From positions 14,955,001-15,019,000 of the forward strand of contig CP141126.1 of the NCBI GenBank assembly GCA_035236585.1: 64,000 bases of DNA, read 5' to 3'. The notes beneath the pieces are model-generated. The model saw only the letters and a list, made by a program, of their open reading frames with translations, made no database searches and had not been told where the DNA came from. The translations under genes were made by a program, and so were the position numbers. The DNA comes from Warburgia ugandensis (taxonomy: Eukaryota > Streptophyta > Magnoliopsida > Canellales > Canellaceae). Shown piece by piece: positions 12,673-25,739 of this stretch (position 1 is the stretch's first letter; the number at the start of each line of letters is the position of its first letter).

Positions 12673-14882
12673 CAAAATTATTGTGACAACCCCGAAAATT
12701 TTACTATTACAAGATTGGGGTATGAGTTTTCAAGGAAAATAAAATTTTATGAAGCTAGAATCAAGAATTGAAATATGGATAATTTGATTATACTCGGAAA
12801 ATGGAATTCAACAACCCAAAGAACATTAAAAATAAAGTTCGTATGGGAAAGTTATAAAACTTTGAAGTTAGGGCTATTTTGATAATTAAAAAATAAAAAT
12901 ATGCTGAAAACATAGGAGGTCGTTTTGATAATGACACCCCCTCATTCATCCCCTTCATCAACCGTGGAAACCTAGGTCGTGCAAATACCTCCGGTCACCA
13001 TTTGTGGCGCCACCCTCTTTTCCCCACTCCATTAAAAAATAAAAATAAAAACTTCTCAGGCACGTTTCTCCCCCTGATCTTTGGTGTGCAAAGAAAAACC
13101 CTCCATCCTTATCTCCGGCAAACCACGTCATCTTCCTCTTCCTCTAGTCGCTCACCAGTGACGCATAGCCTGTTTCTCTAGCAGGCCGGCGTGCCTAACC
13201 CTTTTTCCCTCTTCTCTGTTTTCTTTCCCTGATTTATGGTGCCCCAACCTCCTTGTTTCTTTAGATGTCGCAACCACCGGAGCATGGCCCTAGTGCGTAG
13301 CCTTCTTTCCAGGTGATCTAGGTTTCCCCTAGCTCCCGCCACCTGTGTTGCTTTTTATTGAGCCGCTCATTCATCTTTCCGAACAAATATGTTCATCGGC
13401 AAATACAGAGAGCCAAAAAACCCCTTTCTTCCAATCTCCTCCTCCGTCACCGGCAAGCAGCTCACTTCTTTCCCCAAGGCAAACACCCTCTCCACCAGTA
13501 AACCGATTTGTCCTCATTTCGGTTGGGTTTCTCCCTTGCGATTGATTAGAATAGCCTATGTGCACAGATGAGCAATAGGACTATGGATTTTCCTAGTTTC
13601 CCTCTTTTGATCAGATTCTTCAAGTAGTGTACCAACGTGCCACGCTTGATCATCACCTTCCCTGGCCTCTCCTTTTTCCTTCGGCACAAGTCATGGCCAG
13701 ATCTGGGTGCGAGAGAGAAGGGTACTTGAAAACCCCTCTCCTTGGTTTTCTTTCCCGTCACTAGCTTAGCACACCCAAGGGTTGGGATGGCAAGTCCAAA
13801 TCTGGCTTCCCGTCTTTTTCCTTGAGGCCTGCATCAAGAGGTGATCAGACAAGAAGCAACTGCCGACCACTAGTACCTCCTCTCCCTATTTCCATTGATG
13901 CTGACGAGTTGGAGGTGAGTCAACCCAACGAGTTAACTCACCTTTGACTCGCTTGAGGAAGTTGAGTGTCCCAGTAAACTCCTAATAAACAATCAAATTT
14001 TGATATGCTATTCTAGGCAATCTAAGATGAATCTCGAAGATCTGAAAGTACTCCCATGATCGTTGTAATGCGAAAAACAAAACCCATCTTCCCATTTCTT
14101 GATCAGGGAATATCCAACCATTGATTTGAAGAAACTTTGATCAAAGGTCAGATCATCTGATCTGTGATGATCTTACTGTATCCTTTCAATCCGAATAGTC
14201 CATTATGATCCTTATAGGGTGTAGATTAAGATCTATACAAGTAATTTCAATTCTGAAGCATGTTGAGATATGAATTTTACCAATATAGATCAAGGAATCA
14301 GGTATGGAAATGGATCAAATCCTGTGGTCTATATCATTTGGATTATTTAATTAGATTAATTTGTTAGAATTACTAATTGTTTAATCAATCTACGGTGATC
14401 AGGTGAAAAATGAAGACTAGATCAACAAGGATCGAACACGCTTAAGTTAATTGGCTAGTGAACTTGAGGAATTCGTCACAGGAGGTAGGTGGAACTTTAA
14501 GAGTATATATTTGTTTATGGATTATGATCAGTATTTCATACCTGATAGTATTCCTTGTTATGAAATTTATAATTTAATCTATCCAACCAATGGAATTATG
14601 ATGAATTAGTGATTGAGATGCATAAATATGAAATATTGCATTTGAATTTTGTATGAAATATGTTTTTAATATCCACTATTAGTATGTAATTGAATTGTAT
14701 ATAATTACCATGAACATTAAGCGGTTGTTATGGAAAGATGAAACAAGTTTAAACCTTATTCCTGAGATATGATTACTCTTAAAGAAAAGATGTGGATATT
14801 ATATGATACATACGTAGAAGTATGTATAGGGGTGGGTATATAGATGCATGCATAGCTTGATTTGATTATTATGAGTATTGAA

Positions 14883-15090
14883 ATCTCCCTGAGGCGGGCC
14901 TACGTATTGACAGGCTAGTGGAGTACACTCCTTGAGGCAGGTCTGAGAGGCTGACGGGCTAGCGGAGATACTTCCCTGAGGCGGGTCTGATGAGGCTAAC
15001 GGGTTTGTGGAGGAATGCTCCATGAGGCAGTCCTACAGATTGACGAGCTAGAGGAAGTGGGATATTTATATATAGACATATATAGCTTGC

Positions 15091-15139
<49 letters not shown>

Positions 15140-15645
15140 GAATATCTCCATGAGGCATGTCTATGGGCTGACGGGCTAGTGAAGGAAACTCCTTGAGGCG
15201 GGCCTGAGAGACTGACGGGCTAATGGAGATACCTCCATGAGGTGAGCCTGATAGGTTGACAAGCTAGTGGAGGACGCTTCCTGAGGCGGGCCTACAGGCT
15301 AATGGGCTAGTGGAGGCACTTCCTTGAGGCGGGTTTTGATGAGGCTGACAAGCTAGTGGAGAGACGCTCCCTGAGGCTGGCCTACAGACTGACAGGCTAG
15401 TGGAGGTGAGAGATATGTATTAGGACGTTTCCTTGAGGCAAGTCTGAGAGGCTGATGGGCTAATGGAGGTGAGATATATGTATTAGGACGTTTCCCTAAG
15501 GTGGGTCTAAGAGGCTGATGAGCTAGTGGAGGTGAGAGATATGTATTATGATGTTTCCTTGAGGCGAGTCTAAGAAGCTGACGGGCTAGTAGAGGACGCT
15601 CCCTGAGGCGGACCTACGGACTGATGGGCTAGTGGAAGTAGAATA
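14883..15645 (+). repeat. Minisatellite inside the solo LTR, ~14 units of 43-67 bp
   Basis: The unit is close to CCTGAGGCGGGCCTACGGAC followed by TGACGGGCTAGTGGAGG. About 14 units with substitutions occur, some lengthened by a GAGATATGTATTAGGACG-type insert. The array is GC-richer than its surroundings and is split by a TTA run. Confidence 0.9.
15091..15139 (+). repeat. (TTA)n microsatellite
   Basis: A run of 49 bases of ATT/TTA interrupts the minisatellite within the solo LTR. Confidence 0.95.
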
Positions 15646-16516
15646 TTATTTCTGTGTATTATTTACTAGCAAAAGGCTAGATTATTAATAGATATGTATT
15701 CTAGGATGTATTGTTATGAGACCCTTCTGGTAAAGGGGTATGGATATAAGCCTAGTATAGGACTGGGATTTTATTTTATGACATTATGATATATGAAATT
15801 CACATGTTGATAGATTTTGTCAACGTACCCTTGGTTTAGTATGTTATGTATAAATTTCTATGGAAAAATGTTATAAAGATATTAACATGAATAAATGCCC
15901 TAATATGCTCATCTTATAAAGTGTGATTTATAATGTTTGGACCATTATATGCAGATGTAAATTTATAATGTTGATCCGTCAAATAATTATGAGAATTTAA
16001 TTATTGAATTTAAGTTTTAATATGTCTTTTAAATCCCTTACTAAGTATAGCTTGCTGAGATATTGTAAATGTTTTATATTTACAATATCTCAGATACAGA
16101 TAGATACAAATTTAGATGAACACCAGAAGATAGATACAATAAAGAAAGACCGGCAATCATACCATTGTCAAGTATGTATTATTATTGTTTTATCATGTAG
16201 TTAGTATTATTTGGATTGTGAACGTTAGACATTTAATATAATGTTTATAGGGGCTGTGTAAGTAAATCACTGGATGAGTTCTGTTTTCATGAAAAGCATA
16301 TTTATTTTATAAATAAACTATATAATTATGCATAGTATGAGAATGAAAGTGACATTCGGGATTTTTAAAATGAATTTCAAAGAAAATGTTTTTCATTGTT
16401 TTGGATTTCTCAAATTTTGGCGTGCTATCTTTCAAAAATAAATGTGAAAATTTGTTTTAAAAACTCGGGTTGTCACAATTATAATGGTGAAGTTTCACTG
16501 CTCTTCTTATCCTTAG

Positions 16517-16910
16517 TGGCGACACCACTTTTTGCATTATCAAACTATTGTTAGAATCAATTTATTCATTATAAACAAAAGTTAATCATACCAACAAATG
16601 TCTAGCATAGTTTATTACAGATAGATAAGGCATCTGTCTTGAATACGCTTAGTGTAAGGTTGAGTTGCCTAAGTTTTGTTTGACCAAAGATTAGATCTAG
16701 GAGTGTAAGAGAATGTAAGCGATTTGCTTGGTGATACCACTTTTTGCATTTTCAAACTGTTGTTAGAATCAATTTGTATGTATAAACAAAAGTCAATTAT
16801 GCCAACAAATGTCTAGTATAGTTTTGCAAATAGATAAGACATCTCTCTTGAATACGCTTAGTGCAGGTTTTGTTTGACCAGAGATTAGATCTAGGAGCAT
16901 AAGAGTTTTA
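16517..16910. repeat. Tandem duplication, ~212-bp period
   Basis: The stretch from 16517 to about 16728 is repeated from about 16729 to 16910 with substitutions and a short deletion. Both copies contain CACTTTTTGCAT, TGTTAGAATCAATTT, CCAACAAATGTCTAG, GAATACGCTTAGTG and GATTAGATCTAGGAG. A weaker relative lies near 22,890-23,040, so this seems to be a dispersed sequence. Confidence 0.8.
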
Positions 16911-17766
16911 AATTCTAATTTAGAGATTACGTATTGAAGTTGAGGATCAGCTTATGCGCATATTTGCAAAACACATCAACCCTCCCGAGTTGAGTAATCG
17001 TGAAGTTAAATATAAAGAGTGCAGGCCCACGGTACCAAGCTCCAGCATATGTAAATTAGAAGAAACTGCAAACTACAAGAATTTATAATACACAGCCATA
17101 CCTAGCATTTTTGGAAGAAAATATTTCTACTCCTTAAACACGAGAAGTTAAACATCAGGTTCGTAAATATGGAAGGAGAGGCCAAAAATCACAAGTCCAC
17201 TTCGAGAGGAAGGAGAGGCCAGGTTCATAGCGGAGCCGTGGTTGGCAACAAGTCTGAGTGGTTCCCTCGTCCGTGCTCTTTCCCAACGTAGCACGGAAAT
17301 GCAAAGCAGCCGCGTTTGGGGAGGAGTTGTTTTAGCGTTTCTTATGCCATCAACGGGAGAGAGGCAGTCTGTTACCGAACAATCATTGTCGCCGGACCGC
17401 TTCGCTTTTTCCTCGTGCTTCGCTCTACCGTGACTGGCACGCCCCGTGCGCTCCGTCAGCGCAGTACGGTTTGCTCCCCATTGGCAAGCCTTTGCACGCT
17501 CCCCCAAACAAATTCACCGACTCGGCTGACGCCTCGTTTTACACTTCACCCTTTGCACAGAATGCATCTTCTGCGCACGATTTCGTGGTTCCAGTCCGGC
17601 TGGTGATCTCAAGACTAATAGTTAAACGTGGTCCCTTTGGCTTCTATTGTTTGGTGGCAGTGGGACCACGAGGCTACTGAATGGTACAGCAGCACCATGA
17701 ATGCTTTGTTCATCAATTCGACCAATGCAAGGAAGAGAAATGCTAAACTGACAGTGCTGTAGCGAC
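16911..17766. other. No gene recognised; GC-richer island
   Basis: The part 17,150-17,690 is noticeably GC-richer and holds overlapping open frames on both strands (119 codons minus, 96 plus). None resembles a known protein. Upstream sequence of a lost gene or a pseudogene fragment is possible. Confidence 0.4.
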
Positions 17767-20700
17767 TTTTTTTTATTCTTCTTGAAATGCTGAAACCGTA
17801 TTAAAAGAGGGATTAATATGGAGGGGAGATGGATTGATTTCATTCAGGACAGTACAAGAGATTTGGTAAAATGTGAGCGAACAAAAACTCCGGCTTGCAT
17901 CACAATTCCAGTTTGACACAAAGACAAGAAGCGACAGAACGAAATAGCATGTAACGAAGGAACCACAGCCAAAAGCCCCATTACTTCCATGAGAAATTAA
18001 GGATCGATCTGATTCTGTCAAGGGAGACGCCTTCTTTAGCAACTTTATCTGCATCGCCATTTCCCGAGCCGATGACATGATTAAAAGACACTTGTTTACC
18101 CTGACTCCATTCTCTGATCCTCAAAATCCTATCCGAAAATCTCCATAGAGGTTCAGAGAGACTTGAAATCCAGTTGGACGAAATCCCCTTCCACAATCAA
18201 ATGAACCATTTGAACCTCCATCCAAGCCTTTATACACTGGAAACGGCCCCAACTTGTGCCTCCATCCAATCCTTTTCCCACTGTGATTTTATAATAGTTC
18301 CAAAATCAGAGGGGCCCAGGTTTCCTAGACTAGACATGACAAAATTAAGTTTGAATGAACCAGGTGAAGGGGGACCATGGTACAGACATAAGGATTTACA
18401 GATTTTCTCATTAGTAAAATGAAAATAGGATGAGAAAAACTAGGAGAATACTTTAGGACATAACATTGAGCTATAGTCCAATGAATGATATAAGCTTGGA
18501 TAGTACGACAAATGGCTTTGACAAAAGACTTGGAATTTGAGAAAATTCTTCTGTTTCTTTCGTTCCAAATATGCCAAAGGATGAGAGGAAGAGCAATTCT
18601 CCAAAGGTTCTTTTAATTGCTGACCTGGCATGGAAAAGACTTTTAAGTGAGGCAGGATATACCCAATTAACTCCAAATAAGTAGGACCAAATTTGATAAG
18701 CAAAAGCATAAAGAAGAAAGAGATGGATGGAGGTTTTAGAATCAGAATGGCACTTGCAGCACATGCTAGTTAGGTTCCACCCTTTGTGCACCGAGTTTTC
18801 AGCAGTCCGAACTCTACAATGTGCCAGTAGCCACAGGAAAGCTTTGACCCGAGATGTTGTGAAAAATGACCAGACCTTCTGAAGAGGAAAAGGACGGTCT
18901 AAAGAGTGAGAGATCAGGTTGAGAAAAGATTTGATTGAGAAATTTTTGGAAGATGACGGGATCCAGACCCTCTTGTCACTAACATTAGGAAAAATGTTAA
19001 TGAAGTAAAGCACGCCCAAAAGGTCTTCCAGCCAATTCTACTTCCAAGAGAAGACAGGTCTTCTCAGGTTGATTTGCCATTGCACTTGCTGCTGACTCCA
19101 ATCCAAATAATCAAACACCGATGAGTTGTGTTTTTTAGCAGCTCTAAAGATGAAATGAAAAGAATTCTTTAGAGGAGCTCTTCAACACCACTTGTCTTCC
19201 CAAAACTTATTTCTTTTACCATTTCTGCCAAGAAACTTAGTGTTGTTCCGAATCTGGTCGAGGCACCTCATTATATGTTCTTCCAGCTTGCTGAGAGAGT
19301 CTTAATTTTTGGGTTCTAGGGGAACCATGATTTTTCTCATACCCATACTTAAGAGTCAACCACTTCTCTCCACAAACTATTTAAAATTTCTCCGTATCTC
19401 CAACACCGCTTTCCTAATAATGTTGTGTTGAAATCTTCAATTCTTTCAGTGCTCAAAGCTGATAAAATATCAATTTTTTTTTATTTTTATTCGTTGCTTC
19501 CATTCCATAGGAATTGGCTTTGAATTCATTTCATTTTCTTGCTCATGGTAGCAGGGACCTTAAAAAGAGACATGAAATTTTTTTTGGAGTTTGTCTAAAG
19601 ATGCTTTAATAAGAGCGATTCTCCCTCCTCCAAATGAAGGGTAAGATTTCTTCCAGGTAGCAAGTTTCTTTTGCATTTTCTAAATAAACTCATCCCAATG
19701 CTTTTTTCCTCAAGCCCCTCTGGTAACAGGAAAGCCTAAGTATTTTAAAGGCATTTCTGATACTTTCTAATTCAAAATCTTAGTAAATGTTTGGAGATTC
19801 TGATGATCAAGATTTGAACCAATGATAGCTGATTTTTCCTAGTTCACATTTTGACCCAAAACCCATTGGAAAGCAAGAATAACTAATTTAAGGTTTGTCC
19901 CTTGGTTTTGATAGGGTTGGCAAAACAAAATGGTATCATCTACATATAATAAATGTGAAACAACCAATTTTGTCTTACCTACCATTTAACTTGTTGAACA
20001 TATCACTCTCCACTGCCCTTTGTACCATTCTAGTAGATAGTTCGGCCAAGATAGTAAAAATGCAAGAGGAGAGAGAGGGTCTCTCTACTTAAACCTCTTT
20101 CTATTTTGAAATATCTTTTTAGTTGTGCCATTCAAAAGAAGAGAAGTCCAAGATTTTGTAAGATTGCCCTAATCCAATTGATGAATTCTGGTCCAATTCT
20201 CATTCTAAAGATGAGATAAAATAGAACTCACCAGTCCACTAGATCATATGCCTTCTGAAAGTCTAATTTAATAAAAATTCCTCCATTATGGTTTCTTTAG
20301 AGATCATAAAGGTTTTGCAAGAAAAAAGTTTTTCCCCATTCTTGGGCATCTAGAGCAATGATGGACTTAAAAAATACACTTGCAGATATTGGTCGATTGA
20401 TGTATTACTTTTTAAAGAAATTTGCATAGTGATGAATCAAAGCCTCTGAAATCTGCTGCAAGTCTTCAATTTTTTTCCTTCCATCTCCAAAGAAGAAAAT
20501 CTATTTTTCTTGGCTATTTAGCTAGCCTTAAGATGAAAGAATTCTATGTTTGATCTCCTTGTAGCCCTGGATATCTTCTTCTAGGTTATTTCTTAAAAAA
20601 AATTTCGTGCTTGAGACTTTTATAGCTTCATCTCAAATTTCTTCAACTTTTGATAGAACTCTTTTTTCTTACATAGTGTTCAGATTAGCAATAGTCTTTT

Positions 20701-22140
20701 CAAATGACTACTCACGGCCTTTTCTTTGTGAATCTAACTCTCTACGCCATTGATTTAGTTTTTCTTTTAGGAAAGAAAGTTTGTCTAGGAGGACACTCTC
20801 TATTCTAGCATTTGCAGGGATGACTTTCCAGCATCTTTTGATCAAACTAAAGAAAATTTTTTCTTTCATCCAAGTGTCTTTCAGACGAAAAGATCTTGGA
20901 CCCCAAGCAACTAGGTTGAGTTCCAGGCATATTGGTTTATGATCTGATGTATCATTGTGGCTCAAATTCTGTATCATATGTGGGTATATGTCAATCCAAT
21001 CAATAGATGATGAGAAATCTATCCATCCTGTTAAGGATTGATGGTGTTTGATGATTGGACCAAGTGAATTCACCTCCAAAAAGGGGTAGATCCACCAATT
21101 CCCCATCTTGGATAGACTAAGAGAATGCAGCCATGAAAGGAGTAATTCTAGACCTTGTGTTCCTCTCCAATGATTATTTGATAATGTTGAAATCTCCTCC
21201 AATGCAACAAGTAGAATTCCACTGACTTCTCTTTGTAGAAATGGTGTTAAACATAGCTTTCCTTGTTTTGTCATCTTCAAATCCATACATTGAGACAATC
21301 ACAATCCTATAGGGTTTTGATTTGATTTTCATTCTAGACAATTACAATTTCCCCCAAGGCACCAATATATTTACAATGTGCCCATTTTGTGATTCCAATT
21401 GAAACCCAGAGAAGCAACGCTCTACGATCCATGTCAACCAACTTTGTTTCTTGGAATAGGGGCAATGGATGGAGCCATTTTACACATAAGAGCCTTAATT
21501 TATGCCCTTTTATCACAAGCACTTGTCCCCCTAAGATTCCACGTAATAACCCTCATAAAAACATTTGTTACTCTTGAGAACTCATCCTCCCCAAGAGATG
21601 GCATCTATTAGGGGGGAACAAAGGAGCTCTAACTCTAAATGTTTCAAAGAAACAATTTGCCCATTCTTCTCTTCTTTTAAAAGAAAGACACTGTTGTGAG
21701 CAAACTTTCTTGATCTTCCACAAGGCAACACTTTTGTTTATGCCTTTTCTCCTTCTCTATTTCTCTAGTCTCTATACTTCTCTCTAACATCTTGTTCTTC
21801 AATCCCTTTAAGATAATCTTGTTACAGAGTGAGATTTGGAGATACTATGATGGTGTTTTCAAACCTAGGTGGTCTTATGTCTATGGAAGACTGATTGCAA
21901 TACGTGCTCTTTTTTGCTACTTTGCTTTCAAGGAATATGATGACCATTGATTTCTAATGGTTTGCTAGCTAAAGTGCCTTTTTGGGTTTTGCTTTCATTG
22001 GACTCACCCAACATTCCATGCATTTTTTGTTTACTTTGAAAATATTTTATTTTACCATGGGTAAATTTGACTTTTCTAGTCAATTTTGAATTTGTATTCA
22101 AATCAAGTGACTCCATAAAATATGGTTGCAATCTGCGCCT
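17767..22140 (-). mobile_element. Plant L1-type LINE, heavily decayed
   Basis: On the minus strand, 5' to 3': an endonuclease at about 21,600-20,700 (TWNLRG at its start, DHKPICLELN and WGPRSFRLKDTWMKE at its end); a reverse transcriptase at about 20,650-19,400 with YVDD at 19935-19946; an RT zinc-binding domain at 19,019-18,470 (SRVKAFLWLLAHCRVRTAE); and an RNase H-like end at 18,196-17,985 (GSGNGDADKVAKEGVS). An A-rich tail lies at 17767-17776. Many stops and frameshifts interrupt it, especially in the RT, so it is an old dead copy. The 5' end is placed near 22,140 only by loss of similarity, and no target-site duplication was found. Confidence 0.85.
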
Positions 22141-25100
22141 TGTAATGCAGTTAGTTTAGCATTCCTCTACAAGGAAAGCATGGGAAGCTCAGTAAGAACT
22201 TTGTCAGTATTCTATTTTTTGTTCTACATTTTCACTAGATAGTTTTTACCTCTAATCTTCTTCTTTGAGATTTATATATCTATAGCTAAAATCTTTGTGG
22301 GTGCAGCTTAGTAGGTAATCTTGTCGGGCACACTTTGCATTGTGGAGTCCATCACATGCCCCAAAAAATTTCTTCTTTACTTTTTTGGGGTTCAAAAATA
22401 TTTTGCAAACAGATATCAAAATTTTGATCCTTGAGAGGATAAAGAGGAAAACCTGAATAACTGTTTGACACAAGAATAACAAATCATGAATTGGGTTGTC
22501 CTAATGCAACCATAAAACATGGCAAAAATTGTTAAAGCATGGACGAAAATAACCTGATACCTGAGCAATTGCTTCAGCATAATGACACACGAATGGCCTC
22601 TCTTGTGGCACATAGTAGGTTTAAGGATCGAGGTAGGCATGGGCGTGCGCATGTGTTCGTCATGAAAGAAACACAAAAAAAAGAAAAACAACAATCCTAA
22701 ACCATGACCTGTTTCTTCTTAAATAAATTTACCTCTGTTTTAAGGCTATAAATAAGTGAAAGGTCATAATTGGGAGAAGCAAAGGATGATTATTATTCTC
22801 TTTTATAGCAACCATGTTTTGCCAGTTCATATTTGCGACATGCTGATGCTAAGGTAATAAGTGAGAACAAGTCAATATCTTACTATACGAGAGTACACCA
22901 ATAATGTCTAGCATCTCTGACACTCGGCATCTTCCCTAAAATACTCTTGACCTTAGGTTTGGGTCATTGATTCCCTTTGGCCAGATATTAAATTTAGGAT
23001 TAGAATACGGAGAATGTGTGAGTGATTTGCTTCGTAACTTTTTTTACTTTGGTTTGCATGAAAAAATATAGTTTAGCATAAAACACGTTTCAAGAGAGGA
23101 ATAGGTGACGCTCAATGATTTCTACATCTCCCTTCAGCAAGTAATTACATTTTTACTTTAGCCTTCTCCAAATTACCACAACAAATGTGCAAGAGCAAGG
23201 AAAACCATATCCACCCAGTTTTGACGCTGGAGTACTTGGCCGATGTGGATAAAAAAGTTGTCACAGAGGAGTTGGAACTTGGCCATGCAAAAGATTCAAA
23301 ACATAGTTGGTACTGCAAATGCTTAAATTAGCACCTCTGAAAGCAATGGGATGCTTTACACATAGTAAATCTACAAATGGATGGAAATGCGGAGCTTTTG
23401 TATTTCCATATTTCCAGCCTTGAACGAGAACTAATGGCACAACTGGATCCGTTCTGCATTCATGTGACGAGAAACATCCCACATGTAGTATTATATTCCC
23501 ACGGCGTCAAAGCCTCTATTAGAAAGGCATGAGCTGCAAGCAGCTTCAAAGGAAGCACAAAATATCAAGTTCTGTTTGGAATTTGTTTCACGGCAGCAGT
23601 GAGAGGCACTTGAATTAGCTTTGGAACTGTAAAACCAGACTTACTAGAAGCTAAACCCAGAAAGATTAAACCAAGCAATCCATCATTAGAGCAGCTAAAT
23701 CGAATCTCAGGGCCATAAGCATGGAATAAACGTGCGCAACTTCGTTGCTATCGTGGGCAAATGAAATGCTACTTCTTTGCTCTTTGCTTTCCATTATCTC
23801 CCTATTTTTGCATAGCTGGAAAGTGCCATTATTTTTCCTGATACCTTCGGGAAAGTGTCCGGGTGGACAAGTAGTCAACTAGTAGTTTGATGATCCAAAA
23901 GAGTTAACGTTTGGGCCATGCTCTGGAAGGGCCATAAAGATCTTAACCCTCTAATTGTGACACTCGGTGGTGCTTAATTCAGATCCATCCGGACCATCTC
24001 CATCTTCATGAAACTGAGAGTCCTACAAGGCACAACGTATGTATCGATAATGGGGCCTACTAGATGAACGATCAGATCAAGGAATAGCTGGATTCCAGCA
24101 GCCTCCTTTACAAGGGCTGATTCGTGTCCTAGCTGGTAGCAGACTACCACTACCCATTATTGCATCAAGTTTCTCTCTTTTTGGAATTCAAACTCCTTAT
24201 CTGAGAATCATTCACATGCAAGTCAATCTACAAACCCTCTTCCAGTGCGTGCTCTTTCTATATGAAGCGTATGAGAGGTTTCATTAGGCTCCACCAACAT
24301 GATCGTAGCACGATCCAGGCAGTTCATCACTCGGAGTTCGCCTCGTCGATGGCATATCATGAAATGGAGTTTGATCTGACATTCCTATCTAGCCGATCAA
24401 TTAACGTGACAATGGTTCTTGCACTCAGCCATTTGTAGTTATCGCTAATCAGACAGTTGGAATTTGGAAACACCAATAATGGTACTTTTAGGCCCCGCAT
24501 ATTAGTGCTGACCAAGTGAAGGGTTTGCTACATGAGACCTTGCTGAGCACAAATCATTTCTAAAATAGTTCCGTACAGCTGAATATCATTTTCCTTAGTC
24601 GTCAAGGATCATCAAGATGGTCCTATTTTCAAGTATGAAATCCTTTGGTGGGTCACTATGATAGGATGAATCACGGCTTAGTCAAAGAAGTTGATAATTG
24701 CAGAACTGGTAGGCCGCTCGGGAGAGAACTATATCTAAACTAGTTCTTTGTAGATGGATTCTTTTTTCTTATTATCTTTCTTCTTTTCTTTTATGCCACT
24801 TTTGGCTGTGGAAAATCTAGGGTTTGGTGAAGTATGTCCAGGAATTGGTAGACCTTACTAGCCAATAATGGAGCAATCTTCCCCCTCAAGAAAAAGAATT
24901 GAATAATCTTTTATACGCTTGTAGATGATTAAAACACTAGAAATCTTCCAAACCAAATACCACTCTAATACAACGGGGAATCTAATTTGACACTGTATTT
25001 TGATACATGAATATACTGTTTATGCAAGAGATTGCATGTGGACGGGAAATTAAGCATTAATACTTCTTGTTTTACTAGCTCAGTCAAGCACGTTATGCCT

Positions 25101-25193
25101 AGGGATAATATTAACTGATGTATTAAACCAATTAGGTAGAGAAGGCGATTTCGTACGTAGTTTAGTTGGCTGCTTGCGTGTGCGTGTTTGCGC

Positions 25194-25197
<4 letters not shown>
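22141..25197. other. No gene recognised
   Basis: Only short frames, without recognisable domains. About 22,890-23,040 is a diverged relative of the 16.5-kb tandem repeat. The last kilobase is probably the distal upstream region of the LURP-one-related gene. Confidence 0.45.

Positions 25198-25234
<37 letters not shown>
25198..25234. repeat. (GA)n microsatellite
   Basis: About 18 GA units lie roughly 540 bases upstream of the LURP-one-related start codon. GA runs near plant promoters can bind BBR/BPC factors, but a role here is only inference. Confidence 0.9.
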
Positions 25235-25236
<2 letters not shown>

Positions 25237-25573
25237 GGTAATCTGTAAGTGTAAGAAAGATGGACATGCTAGAAGCCTAGAATATCCCAGGAGCTTTGAA
25301 CAGCTCTGGCACATGAAAGAAATTCGTTCAAAGATGAAACCATAACCACATGCATCGTCACTCCAAAATATTCCTTCCGAGCAACCAAATTTCAACATGA
25401 ACAAATACTTTGCGACTTCTGCCCCTAGACCCAACTTTAGTAGCTGAAAAACAATTCACCAGCACCAGAAGGACTCTTTCCAAGCTTACAACAAGCAATC
25501 TGAAGTCAAGGTTTCCTTTGCCGACCTTTGAATGAACCGCAAGCGAATCCCATGCATTTTACCTGAATTTTCT

Positions 25574-25583
25574 CTATATATAG
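25574..25583 (+). promoter_or_regulatory. TATA box of the LURP-one-related gene
   Basis: CTATATATAG lies about 157 bases before the chosen ATG, with ACACCTTACC-type leader sequence after it. Spacing fits transcription starting near 25,605-25,615. Confidence 0.65.
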
Positions 25584-25739
25584 ACAGAAAACACCTTACC
25601 AAATAACACAGTCTTGGACCCAAACTTTGTGAACTGACTTCCGAAGTTGTAATTTCGTCCTTGTTCTTGTGCATATTTCTGTTAGTTTGTGATAGTCGAG
25701 CTTGCTATAGCCATTTCATTAGTGAAGGAAAGAAAGAAA

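Larger units (their letters stand above)
12682..16477 (+). mobile_element. Solo LTR, ~3.8 kb, Gypsy (Del/Tekay-like)
   Basis: It starts TGTGACAACCCCGA and ends TCGGGTTGTCACA, forming an inverted terminal match, and is flanked by a perfect 5-bp duplication ATTAT at 12677-12681 and 16478-16482. No gag-pol sequence is inside. The length, the TGTNACNACCC type of terminus and the internal minisatellite fit long LTRs of Del/Tekay chromoviruses; the family call is inference. It looks whole as a solo LTR. The intact duplication suggests a fairly recent insertion followed by LTR-LTR recombination. Strand is assumed. Confidence 0.85.

Noticed and set aside
13345-13761. Proline- and serine-rich frames on both strands
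   Set aside because: They lie inside the solo LTR and match no protein.
17148-17507. 119-codon minus-strand frame in the GC-rich island
   Set aside because: Equally long frames run on the other strand; length is explained by the low number of AT-rich stops.
24965-25434. Minus-strand frames with Ser-Leu repeats
   Set aside because: They arise from the GA run upstream of the LOR gene and have no domain or splice support.
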